Positions 35,801 to 46,514 of a stretch of 64,000 nucleotides of DNA are shown in pieces; the stretch's first letter is position 1; every line of letters begins with the position of its first letter. Origin of the DNA: Nicotiana tabacum (Eukaryota > Streptophyta > Magnoliopsida > Solanales > Solanaceae); assembly GCF_000715075.1 (NCBI RefSeq), contig NC_134101.1:28884822-28948821 (forward strand), written 5' to 3'. Under the pieces are notes generated by a model. It searched no databases. It was not told the DNA's origin and worked only from the letters and a program-made list of their open reading frames with translations. A program made the translations under genes and the position numbers.

Positions 35801-37703
35801 CGCATGTCAACCATTCGTTGAGCTTTAAGAAAAGAAATAACTCTGTTGGGAGTATACTCTAAGGTACCTCTCCACTCTAATCGCGGTAAACATAGCATAG
35901 CCAGCGTCGCAGTTTTAGCATGACAATCAAGAATAGCATAATAGGGTGACAACCAATCCATGCCCAAAATAATATCAAAGTCCACCATGTTGAGCAATAA
36001 TAAATCGGCTCTGGTCTCAAAATCACTAAGAGCAATCAGACACGACCGATACACGCGATCCACAACAAGAGAATCTCCCACAAGAGTAGATACATAAATA
36101 GGGGAACTCAAAGAATCCCGAGATACGCCCAAATACAGGGCAAAATAAGAGGACACATAAGAATATGTAGAGCCTGGGTCAAATAATACTGACGCATCTC
36201 TATGACAGACCGGAACAATACATGTAATGACAGAATCAGAAGCAATTACCTCTGTACGAGCAGGAAGTGCATATTATCTGGCCTGGCCTCCCCCTCTAGG
36301 GCGACCTCTACCTCCCCGACCTCCACCTAAAGGTGGTTGAGCAGGTGGGGTGGCAACTGGTGCTGTAATCATAGCCTGAGGACCCGATGGAGCACGTTGT
36401 GGCTGAATAGTCTGTGGAGTTGCACCCTCCTAATCCTGGGGAAATCCTTCACCATGTGGCGAGTGCCGCCATACTCAAAACAAGCTCTGGGAGGGCGTGG
36501 CTTCTGTGACTGGATCGGGCCAGGTCTACTGGACTGGCTGCTAGGAACACCCTATGTATGAGGCACACTAGATACTGGCAGTGCATAATAAGGCTCATGG
36601 GGTCTAGAATGAGCTGGAACACCGCTGGAGGCTGGAAGAGCTGAATGAACGGGACGACTCACATAACCCCTACCGTGGCGAGCTGCTGGGACATGAGCTC
36701 CTGAATAATAACCAGCCTCTCGAGACCTCTTTACCTCTCTCTCCTCTCTATCCCGGGCAAACATGCCCTCGAATCTCCTGGAAATACCCACAACCTGCTG
36801 ATAAGAAATATTCATCTCCAATTCCCTGGCCATACTACTCCGGATGCTGGGATAGAGACCCTCAATAAACTGTCGAACCCTCTCTCGAACTGTGGCAAAT
36901 AAGGTCGGTACATGTCGGGCCAAATCACTGAAGCGAACTGCATACTTTGACACAGTCATAGCACCCTAGAGCAGCTGCTCAAACTTCGCGCGCCATGAGT
37001 CCCTGAGGCTCTAAGGGACATACTCTCTCAAAAATATGTCCGAGAACTGAGTCCATGTAAGTGAAGCTGCCTCAGCTTGACTACTCAACTCATAAGCACG
37101 CCACCACTGATAGGCTGCTCCTCCAAGCTGGAATGTAGTAAAAGAAACCCCGCTCGTCTCCGCTACGCCCATAGTACAGAGAATACGATGACACTCCTCC
37201 AGAAAACCCTAAGCATCATCTGTAGCCAATCCGTTGAAGGTAGGTGGGTGGTAATTCTTGTACCTCTCAAGTCTGAGCTGCTCCACCTCAGAAGTTGCTG
37301 CCCTAACCTTAGGCTGAGATGGAGCTACCTGCTACATTGGTACAATCTCTGGAATCTGGTCGACCTGAACACGCTACTCTGGAGTACCGGCGACGAGAGT
37401 CTGTGCTCCTCCCCCGGCCTGAGATGTGGCAGGAGCAAGTGGAATCAATCCTGCCTGAGCTAAGGTATTGAAGATGCTCAGAAACTGGGCTAAAGTCTCC
37501 TGGAGGGCTGGTGCAGCAACATGTATCTCATGTGTCTGCCCTCTAGCTTGAGCGACTAGGGGCTCCTCTGTAGGGGCTCGTGTGGGTGCTCTGGCTGCAC
37601 CACGTGGACGTCCTTAGCCTCTACCTAGGCCCCGGCCTCTCGCGGTGCTAACTGGGCGTGCGGGTGCCTGTTCATCAGATCCTCTTGAACGTGTCCTCAC
37701 CAT
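32815..37703 (-). pseudogene. E2 gag-pol, decayed (gag, protease, RT, RNase H, integrase)
   Basis: Gag starts at the ATG at 37703. A TAA stop lies near 37615, and retrotransposon-gag sequence follows (LARHVPTLFATVRERVRQF, about 36900). The CCHC zinc knuckle near 36460 has lost two of its cysteines (FEYGG and KDFPR). The protease region has DFDIILGMDWLSPY (about 35960). RT spans about 35700-34900, with [12 protein letters not shown], a DLHTGYH block and FIDD near 35185. RNase H has [13 protein letters not shown] (about 34740) and [12 protein letters not shown] (about 34550). Integrase has DRLTKSAHFIHV (about 33800), VISDWGTQF, the MAPYEALYGRRC block (about 33450), and a C-terminus ending in VHWREQSVEEAT, the usual lead into a chromodomain. 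Several stops and frameshifts break it. It would have encoded the proteins for reverse transcription and integration. Confidence 0.9.
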
Positions 37704-37892
37704 CTGTGAGAGAATAGAATACAGAAATTTAGAATCTCTGAAGTCAACAAATTTTTGCATGACAAGGAATCAAATTAGTGAAATTTTTCTAACAGTTTCA
37801 TAGCCTCCTGAAGATAAGTACAGACGTTTCCGTACCGATCCGCGAGACTCTAATAAACCGGCTTATGACTCACGATACCTACGAACCTAGAG

Positions 37893-37906
37893 CTCTGATA
37901 CTAACT
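37893..37906 (-). other. E2 primer-binding site
   Basis: On the minus strand, AGTTAGTATCAGAGC abuts the LTR. It matches the initiator tRNA-Met site TGGTATCAGAGC with one change. Confidence 0.8.
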
Positions 37907-39564
37907 TGTCACGACCCAATTTCCCCTCCGTGCGACTTCGTGACGACACCTAGTCTCTACAACTAGGTAAGCCTAACACTTTGCGAAATAATAAAATAAA
38001 AATATAAATTTAACCAACTATTCAAAAATACATAACAAATCCCAAAACCCGGAACATCGTGAATCACAAACTACAGAAGAAAAACAAAATTTAGTGTCTC
38101 TATACCTTAGAATCTAACAAGGAAAAATACAGAAGATAATGGACATGAGAAAGAGTAGAAGGGGACTCCGAGGTCTGCAGACGCGACAGATATACCTTGA
38201 AGTCTCCAAAGCTGTTCCGGCTCACTGATAGTGTGGCTGATAAGGTACACTGGATCTGCACACGAAAAAAAATATGCGCAGAGAGTAGCATGAGTACACC
38301 ACAATCGGTACCCAGTAAGTGCCAAGCCTAACCTCGGTCGAGTAGTGACGAGGTCAGGGCCATACTGGTAAATATATAATAAAATAATATAGAGTGTAAT
38401 ACCGCAATAAAATAAAGGCTGTAATTTAACAACAATGAAATCATAGAAGGTAACAGCTCAGTACACAGAAACACAACAGGGGATCTTCCGAGATATCGTC
38501 CCGTAGTCCCAAACATAAATGTGCAGGGGGATCATTACCCAAAAAATTTCTCCGAAAATCTCTCCAAATTTCGCCTTCTACCGAGCTCTCAATCAAATTT
38601 GTGAAGTGAACTTCAAACCCTCGAATCTGCCCCTTTTCTGCCCAGTTATTCCGCATCTGCGGACCCTGGGTCGCACCTGCGAAATTTCCTTCGCAGGTGC
38701 GGAAACGACTTAAGAGGGTTGGGTCCGCTTCTGCGATCTCCTCCGCGCATGTGGGTCCTTTAGCGCATCTGCGGGTATCACATATGCGACATTTCCCTTC
38801 GCACCTGTGACCCCTGACCACACATCCCAAATCTACTTCTGCGCTTGCCTCTCCGCACGTGCGATCACGCACCTGCGGTCTCTCCATCGCAGGTGCAAAA
38901 AAGACAGATGCCTGAAGACTTCAGCAGCAACACAAATCCAACTTTTGACCTATTAAGCACTCGAAACTCACCCGAGCCCCCGGGACCTCAACCAAATATA
39001 CCAACCAATCCTAAACACCATACGAACTTAGTCGAACCCACAAATCACATCAAACAATGCTAAAATCACAAATCATCCTCCGATTCAAACTTAAAGAACT
39101 TGAAACTTCCAAATTCGACAACCGGTGTCGAAACCAATCAAGCCACGTCCGATTGACCTCAAATTTTGCACACAAGACATATTCAACACTACGGACTTAC
39201 TCCAACTTCCGGAATCGGATTCCGACCCCGATATCAAAATTTCCACTACCAGTCCAAAACTCCAAAATTTTGACTTTCGCCATTTCAAGCCTAAATGAGC
39301 TACGGACCCCCAAAACACATTTTGGACACGCCTCTAAGTCCAAAATACCTAACGAAATTCCATTCCGGAACCGTCTTCACACTATTCCGACTACGGTCCA
39401 AATTCTAAGGCTTAAGCTCTCATTTAGGGACTAAGTGTCCCAAAACACTCCGAAACTCAAAACCAATTATCTCGACAAGTCACAATAGCAGAAATAGATA
39501 CAGGGAAAGCAGTTAATAGGGGTTCAGGGCTCTAACTCTCAAAATGACCGGCCGGGTCGTTACA
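37907..39564 (-). repeat. E2 right LTR (5' LTR), 1658 bp, internally deleted
   Basis: It runs from TGTCACGACCCAATTTCC to CCGGGTCGTTACA. It jumps near 38533 from the first 47-bp-type unit to the text CATTACCCAAAAAATTTCTCC. About 1.1 kb, including the rest of the 47-bp array and the GTGTACGTACTCGTCAC block, is therefore missing compared with the left LTR. The TGCGG array (38650-38890) is kept in shortened form. Confidence 0.88.
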
Positions 39565-40945
39565 CGAATGAATTAAGATAAGGCAAGAATACACTGTTCA
39601 TCAGGTGCATAAATGTTGTTGGGGCATTGGTCAGCCCAAATGACATCACGAGGAACTCGTAGTAACCATACCGAGTCCTAAAGGCAGTCTTCGGAATATC
39701 CAGATCCCTAATCTTGAACTGATTATAACTTGACCGCAAATCTATCTTGGGGAACACTCTGGCACCCTGTAGCTGATCAAATAGGTCATCAATGCGTAGA
39801 AATGGATACATGTTCTTCATTGTAACCTTGCTCAACTGACGATAATCAATACGCATGCGCATATATCCATCTTTATTCTTCACAAACAAGACCGGAGCAC
39901 CCCACGGCGACACACTAGGCCGAATGAATCCCTTATCAAGCAGTTCCTATAACTGCTCCTTTAACTCATTCAGCTCGGCCGGGCCATACGATATGGTGAA
40001 ATAGAAATGGGCTGAGTGCCCAGCAACAAGTTAATACCGAAATCAATATCTCTGTCGGGCGGCATGCTCGGAAGATCTGCTAGAAATACATATGGAAAGT
40101 CTCTCACTATCGGAACTGACTCAACGGTAGGAGTATCAGCACTGACATCCCGCACAAAGTCTAGATAAGCATTACACCCCTTCTCAACCATCCGCTGAGC
40201 CTTTAGAAATGATATAACCCTGCTAGGAACATAATCTAATGCACCCGTCCACTCTAACCGTGGTAAACTGGCATAGCCAGCATCACAGTCTTGGCATGAA
40301 AATCAAGAATAGCACGATAGGGCGACAACCAGTCCATACCCAAGATTACATCAAAGTCTACCATACTAAGTAATAACAGATCAACTCTAGTCTCAAAACT
40401 ACCAATAACAACTAGACACGACCAATACATATGGTCCACAACAATAGAATCTCCCACAGGTGTAGACACATAACTAGGTGAAATCAAGGAATCACATGAT
40501 ATATCTAAATCGAAGCAAAGTAAGATGACACATATGAATAAGTGGATCCCGGATCAAATAAGACTGATGCATCTCTATGACGAACCGGGACAATACCTGT
40601 GATAACTGAGTCGAATGTAATCGCCTCCGTCCTAACAGGAAGAGCATAATATCTGGCATGATATCCCTTTCTAGGGCGACCTCTACCTACCCGACATCTA
40701 CCTCTAGCTGGCTGAGTGGGTGGAGCGGCAACTAGGGCAACAATCATGGCATGTGAAGTCTGCGGACCTCACTGAATATATGGAGCCAGAGTAGTTTGGG
40801 AAGGTGCACCCCTACTAAGTCTGGGACAGTCTCTGACCATGTGGCGGGTAGAACTACACTCAAAACAAGCTCTCGATGGATGTGGCGGTTGGGACTGGTT
40901 CAGACCTGGTCGGCTGGACTGACCGCTGAAGGCACCACAATAGAT
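39565..40945 (-). pseudogene. E1 gag C-terminus, protease and N-terminal RT
   Basis: This is the continuation of E1 beyond the composite. Minus-ward from 40945 come a gag zinc knuckle with intact C-x2-C-x4-H-x4-C (CFECSSTRHMVRDC, about 40850), a protease-like segment with DFDVILGMDWLSPY (about 40340), and RT with [34 protein letters not shown] and [14 protein letters not shown] (39565-39913). Frames are shifted between segments. The gag N-terminus, PBS and LTR edge were lost in a deletion ending near 40945. Confidence 0.85.
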
Positions 40946-43900
40946 GAAAACCTTCTGAAACCCAAGTCTCACACTACACACCACAAAATCGGTGGAACCG
41001 AGTCATAAGTTCTACAGAGTATAACGAGAGAAACTACTACATCACCATCTGAAAGTAAATACAACAGTAAATGAGGATAAAGGAAGGTGACTCCGAAGCT
41101 TGCAAACGCCGAGCAGGCATACCTTGATGTCTCCGATAAAACAGCTAGCATGAATCTCTATCTACCGGCACGAGTAGACGTACATGAATGTGCACAAAAG
41201 GATGTGCAGAAGCATAGTATGAGTACACCACAACGGTACCCAACAAGTATCAAGCCTAACCTTAGTGGAGTAGTGACGAGGCCAGCTCAAGACACCTACT
41301 AAGATATGAAATAGACAGTATAAAATGAAATACAGATATAAAATGTAAAGTAAGAAAACAACTAATACAGAAAAAGATGATAGCATGATCTAATACTGGA
41401 AAAATAAACAGTAGAAATAGCATGAAAGAAACAACTGAAGTGATACAAATATCATGTACGAACTACAACAACTAGAATGATAGAGAATGGAGCAACAAGA
41501 AATATTCCTTCCACGACACTTTGCAACATGAAATAACAGAAGAAACACAATGAGGTACCGTCTCGTGTATAATGAAATCAAACAGAGGTATCGCCTCGTA
41601 TTCACATTTCTCAATTTCAATCACAATCCTTCCTTATGCCGCCGCGTGAGCCTTACATTTGAAAATAGGTTTTGAAAATAATTTTTCTGAAATAGCTACA
41701 CGCACTTTAGCCCACCTTATGATACCGTGTGGCTTCATGTAGTTCCCCTATAAGCAATCACGTACATAAGTCCCACTTTATACCGCCGCATGCACATAAA
41801 CCCAAGCCTTATATCGCCGCATGCGCATCATTATCATATCACAATAACAATTTGCACCACAAGTGCCCACATATCACAACTTGCCAACAACAACTATATC
41901 AATGTTTCCACAACAATAGCCCATGGCTCCAACACAACGTATACGAGAATATCGACAATAATAATGGATGAAAAATGCTCAATAGGATAGAAGTTTCAAC
42001 AATAACCAACATCGCCTCAACGTATTAACAACTTTCACAACCTCAACATCAAATAAATCAACAATGAGAAAATGACGTGTAACCACGATATTAGATAAGA
42101 CTAACTCACAATAAAAGAAATAATTTTCAACAACGAGTATCAAATAACGGAAGTCAACAAATAAAGGGGCGACATGAATAATTAATTCAATAATTCTAAT
42201 TAACAATGAAGAGATAACATGTGACAATAAAAGGGGACAACAAGTTCAACTAAAGCATGGGAGCAATTTAGCAAGTAGGATATAGAACAATTACTAAACA
42301 TGTCAACTAAGGCATTTAAGTATAGTCTAACACAATTAAGGATGATATAACTATGAGAATTTAGAACATAATATGGTATTTCAATTAAAGCATGAAAATA
42401 CTCTAAGTAGCCTAAACCGGTCAAATACTACGTACAACTCGTGTATCCACTCGTCACCTTGCGTACACGAATTTTACTTAGCATAATTAAATCAAACAAT
42501 ACCAATCCTAAGGGGTAGTTTCCCACACGAAGTTAGGCAAGACGCTTATCTCAATTAGGCAAATTCAACACTCGGAAATAGTTTTTCCCTTAAAATCTGC
42601 CTCCACACGACTCAAAACTAACCAAAATCGACTCAATAATATCAAACAATGCTAAAGAATTCAATTACAATTGATAAAGTTAAAGATTTTTACACTTTTT
42701 TCAAAAGTCAACACGGGGCCCGCCCGGTCAAAACCCTGTCCAACGGTTGATTCCGTCTACCCATGACTCCACAAGTTCATATATGTGATTAGTTTTAAAA
42801 TCTGAGTCCAAATCAACTCTCAAAACTCAATTTTCTTATTTTTCAAAAACTTGACAAGTTTCATGAATTTCTACTTTGATTTACATGATTTTGATATTAA
42901 AATCTAAGATATATTGATGAAATATGATTAGAAATATATTAGAATCACTTACCCAAGGTTTGTAGGTGAAAATCCCCTCTCCAAATCGCCTCCTACCGAG
43001 TCTAGGGTACAAAAATGAGAGAATGAACTCAAAAATCCCGTCCCTCAGCTATTTGATCAGTCGGAGATGTCGCAAATACGAAGACCCTCCTATCTCTATC
43101 ATCGCAATTGCGATGAAAAGTTTGCAATTGCGAACCCTGGACCTTCGCAAATGCGAACTAGCTCATACCCAGCATACTTCGCAAATGCAAACACTGGGTT
43201 CGCAAATGCGAACCCAGCAGGCTTGGCTAAACTTCGCAGATGTGAACTCAGACCTCGCAATTGCGAGATCTAAGACCTATGCAGAAACCAACAACTTAAA
43301 TATTCCAACAACACTCCGCTAATCGTCCAAAACTCACCCCAGCCCTCGGGGCTCCAAACCAAACATCCACACAAGTCTAAATACATCATACAAACTCGCT
43401 CGTGCGATCAAAACAAAAAAATAACATCTAAAACTATGAATTGAATTCTAAAACGTATGATTTTCAAAGAGAATTTCAAGAACTTCTAAAATTACAACTA
43501 CTCGTCGGATTCCTATCAATTCAACTTCGAATGACGTCAAATTTTGCAGACAAGTTCTAAATGCCATAAAGGACCTATAAGTCCCAAAATCAATTCTGAG
43601 CTTAATAGGTAAAAGTTAACCTACAGTCAAACTTTTCAACTTAAAATTGTCAAATTTTGGCAAATCAACACAAATCAACCTACGGAGTTCCAAAATCAAT
43701 TCCGAGCATACTCCCAAGTCTGAAATCACGATACGAAGCTATCAGAGTCATAAAAATACAGTTTCGAGATCGTTTTCACAAAAGTCAAAGTTTGGTCAAC
43801 ATTTTCAAATTTAAACTTCTAATAGCCTATTTGGCCAAGCTTTTTTTGGGCCAAAAGTGCTTTATCCAAAAATTAACGTGTCTGGCCAAGCTTTTAGAAG

Positions 43901-44332
43901 AAAAAAAGTGCTTTTGAGGAGAAGCAAAAACAGTTTTTGAGAACCAGAAAAAAGTAGTTTCTCTCCGAAAGCACTTTTCTGAGAAGCACTTTTGAGAAAA
44001 ATACACATAGAAGTAATTTTTAAAAACTTGGCCAAACACTAATTACTACTTAAAAGTACTTTTCAAATTAATTAGTCAAACACAAACTGCTTATCACCAA
44101 AAATACTTTTTTAAAATGTACTTTTGAGAAAAGCACTTCTCAAAATAAACTGATTTTAGAAGCTTGGTCAAACATGCTATAAGTCTAGAATCAAGGGTTC
44201 AAATTAACCCGAAAGCCTCCCGGAATGAAACTAATCAACCCCGCAAGTCATAAAGACATAAACAAACGAGTGTGAATCAATAAAAGGGGTAACATGGCGC
44301 AATTACACAAAACGACCGATCGAGTCGTTACA
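40946..44332 (-). repeat. E1 right LTR (5' LTR), edge-truncated, holding a MITE
   Basis: It aligns with the left LTR from about position 19898 on (shared AACCTTCTGAAA, CTCACACTACACACC, GAGTCATAAG) to CGAGTCGTTACA. The first 130 bp or so are missing. The TCGCAAATGCGA array is at 43065-43270. A 357-bp MITE lies at 43823-44179. Confidence 0.9.
43823..44179. mobile_element. Harbinger-like MITE (357 bp) with TAA duplication
   Basis: The ends are TAGCCTATTTGGCCAAGC and, inverted, TAGCATGTTTGACCAAGC. TAA flanks both sides (43820-43822 and 44180-44182). The left LTR of the same element has the uninterrupted site TTCTAAGTCTAG at about 22803-22814. The interior repeats AAGTGCTTTT/AAAAGCACTT motifs in both orientations and is non-coding. 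Confidence 0.92.
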
Positions 44333-45237
44333 TTCGAGCAAATTCCAAATATTTCTATTAATTGAAATATCTTTTTCTTAACAAGAATCACCTAACTGTT
44401 AAAAATACATAGACAATATTCTCGCAATGCTCTGGTTTGCTCACTTAGATCTCAGTGATAATAATCTTGTAGGAAGCATTACCCAATTGGCAACCTTTCT
44501 GAATTGAATATCTTTTTCTTAAAAGAAATCAATATTAGGTGAAATTTCAAATTATCAATGCCATCTTCAAGGATTAGGAATGATTGACTTGTCTCGTAAT
44601 AAGTTTGCTGGTCCAATTCCTTGACGTTTGAGTAACATAATCAACATGGAGATGGCTTATCAAAATCCAAGACATGGTTCTGCTTGCCCCAACTTAAATC
44701 GACTTTTTCTTCTTTGACAAATATTGTTCTGCTTTTGAACCGATGTTAGATTTTTTCTCTAAAGGTCAACTTAAAAGTATAATTCACAATTGCTTTCCTT
44801 TAATTATGAAGGTAACATCGTACGCTACGTACATGGCAGGAATGGATCTTTATTAGAATTAATTGTGGTGAAATTCATATTGAGCTTGAAAACATATGCT
44901 CCATATAAGTTTTAAATATTTCGCATAACAATCACACTTGACAAATTCCAAAAATATTCTCCAATTTGCATGAAAATGGATGTTTAGATCTCTCCGATAA
45001 CAATTTAAGTGGCAGAATACGTGATGAGAAACTGGAGTTTTATTCATTGACAATCTTTATTAAACAACAATTTATTAGGTGTTATTTCCATACCTAAAGG
45101 TCATCTCAGTACATTTGATGAGATCATATACGAGGATAATCCTTCTCTTTGCAGACCACATATGTATATTAATTGCAACAATACTCGATTGAAATATCTC
45201 TTCTAGTAAAATAGTGAAAATGAAGAAGGTGAGTTCG

Positions 45238-45373
45238 AGAGAAGAGGGGTGGCTCAAATGGTCAGCACCCTTCACCTACAACCCTAGGGTCGTGGGTTCG
45301 AGTTACCAAAGGAGAATAACTCCAACAAAGTGGGATCAAAAGGGAATCAAAGCGGAGGGAAATAAAAAAAGGG
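45238..45373 (+). mobile_element. tRNA-derived SINE with target duplication
   Basis: The A box (GTGGCTCAAATGGTCAG) and B box (GGGTTCGAGTTACC) are present and the element ends in AATAAAAAAAGG. The target duplication is GGTGAGTTCG (45228-45237) and GGTGAATTTG (45374-45383). RLP copy A has the empty site GGTGGGTTCG at about 18604. Confidence 0.85.
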
Positions 45374-45477
45374 GGTGAATTTGTAAAAACGGAGATATTC
45401 TACATAAGTCTTTCCGTGACTTATCCTATTTTCTCCTCAGGGTCATCATTACTCTTTGTATAAATTATTATGAGTTA

Positions 45478-45855
45478 ACGGCTTAATAACTCCCTAAACT
45501 ATCACATTTTTGCGCACAACCAAAATCAACTATTAATTCACGTCTCTAAGGAAATGGGACATAAAATGAGTCTCTTTCCTTTTTATCTTTCTTATCTTTT
45601 TTTTATTTATTTTACTTTTACATTTTTTTCCTTCCTAATTAATAATTTAACCAACTATTTTCAAATGAAATCTAAAAAGAATTAAATGACACATGTAGTG
45701 CCACTTGGCACTTTTTAAAGTGTTTTAGGAGAGTAAACACACACATAAAAAATATTGAACTAGGGGTTTAATCCTTGAAAGCTATAGTTTTAGTTTAAGC
45801 ATAAAATATGCAAACATATAGTAATAATTTAGGAGGGTTTTAAGCCATTAATAAA
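45478..45855. mobile_element. MITE with degenerate terminal inverted repeats
   Basis: Left GGCTTAATAACTCCCTAAACT and right, read inverted, GGCTTAAAACCCTCCTAAATT match imperfectly, with TTAA near both borders. The left end also occurs at about 18690 after RLP copy A, so the element predates the duplication. Confidence 0.6.
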
Positions 45856-46514
45856 TGGCTTTTCTCTGCAGAGAACCTTGTATTCTTATGCTATTACTTA
45901 GTGGTGGATAATTTACCATTTCTTGAAAGAAATAGTTTCATGAGCTAACTAATCAACTTGTCATTTTATGGTATAATACACATTATTGGGAAATAAAGAT
46001 AATTTGGAGTGTGTCCTTCAAACTAATTTAAGGTATTTCTGTTGTCCAAAGACAGAGAAATTGAAAATAAGTTTGATACTCGTGAATATATTGCCTATCT
46101 GGCCAAAATCAATCATTAATTGGCTAAAGCTTTAATAGATCAGGGGAGTGTACAAGCCTACTTGCTGTGGGGTACAAGTAAATAAAGTTATCTAAGAAAC
46201 AGAAAGATTTGTAGTTGCTCAAACTATTTTAATGAGTAATGAGTAGATTTCTGGTTTCGTATAAAGAATTAATACATCAGTTCTTTCCTTCACTCCTCCT
46301 TCCAAGAAAATTAGACTCAAGAGTCTGACAATAAATTAATTAATTTTATGTAGAATGTATATGTTTACGGAGTTTAAAAATAAAATATTTAACTTACAAA
46401 GAACGAAACTAATTAATTACTATTAATTAAGGGTTTTAATGTAAATATGAGAGTTGGTCACTTGTTATATATGATAAAGAGAAATTTCTCTTTTTTTCTT
46501 GGTCCCTTTGTTTT

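Larger units (their letters stand above)
25359..39564 (-). mobile_element. composite Tekay-type insertion with two U3 ends, element E2 plus inverted fragment
   Basis: Flanks CAAAT (25354-25358) and CGAAT (39565-39569) form a 5-bp target duplication with one change, and the joined empty site matches the equivalent RT sequence in E2. Order on the plus strand: a plus-oriented 700-bp LTR (25359-26058), a plus-oriented PBS and gag start (26061-26386), a partial minus-oriented LTR (to 27267), four bases TCAT, and then the minus element E2. E2 comprises the 3' LTR 27272-32782 with a solo LTR inside, pol and gag, the PBS, and the 5' LTR 37907-39564. Both outer borders are therefore the TGTAACGACC (U3) end. 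An ordinary element has one U3 and one U5 border. Confidence 0.8.
19764..44332 (-). mobile_element. outer Ty3/gypsy chromovirus (Tekay/Del type), element E1, with nested insertions
   Basis: The outer element runs minus-ward with an LTR at each side. Host target duplications TTCGA lie at 19759-19763 and 44333-44337. Its own sequence is 19764-25358 plus 39565-44332 (about 10.4 kb). The composite at 25359-39564 sits inside its reverse transcriptase. LTRs of about 3.2 kb, a gag-protease-RT-RNase H-integrase order, and an integrase C-terminus of the type followed by a chromodomain point to the Tekay/Del chromoviruses. It lacks the PBS, the gag N-terminus and about 130 bp of the right LTR edge, and its frames are broken, so it is dead. 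Confidence 0.88.
18853..45480 (+). pseudogene. LRR receptor-like protein (RLP) pseudogene, copy B, split by nested elements
   Basis: Host pieces lie at 18853-19763 and 44333-45480. The left piece parallels 14797-15320 of copy A and continues with LRR text (DNKLMGELPKNLSSL and INNNDFSGML in slightly shifted frames, about 19440-19640). The right piece has LDLS-like repeats, IDLSRNKFAGPIP (about 44580), IPKGHLSTFDEI, an NPSLC cap (about 45090-45160), an acidic stretch, and a degraded membrane segment at about 45385-45470. Many stops and frameshifts are present. The retroelement unit 19764-44332 splits it with target duplication TTCGA, and a SINE (45238-45373) separates the acidic stretch from the membrane segment. 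Copy B is longer than copy A, so it shows the part that copy A has lost. Confidence 0.8.
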
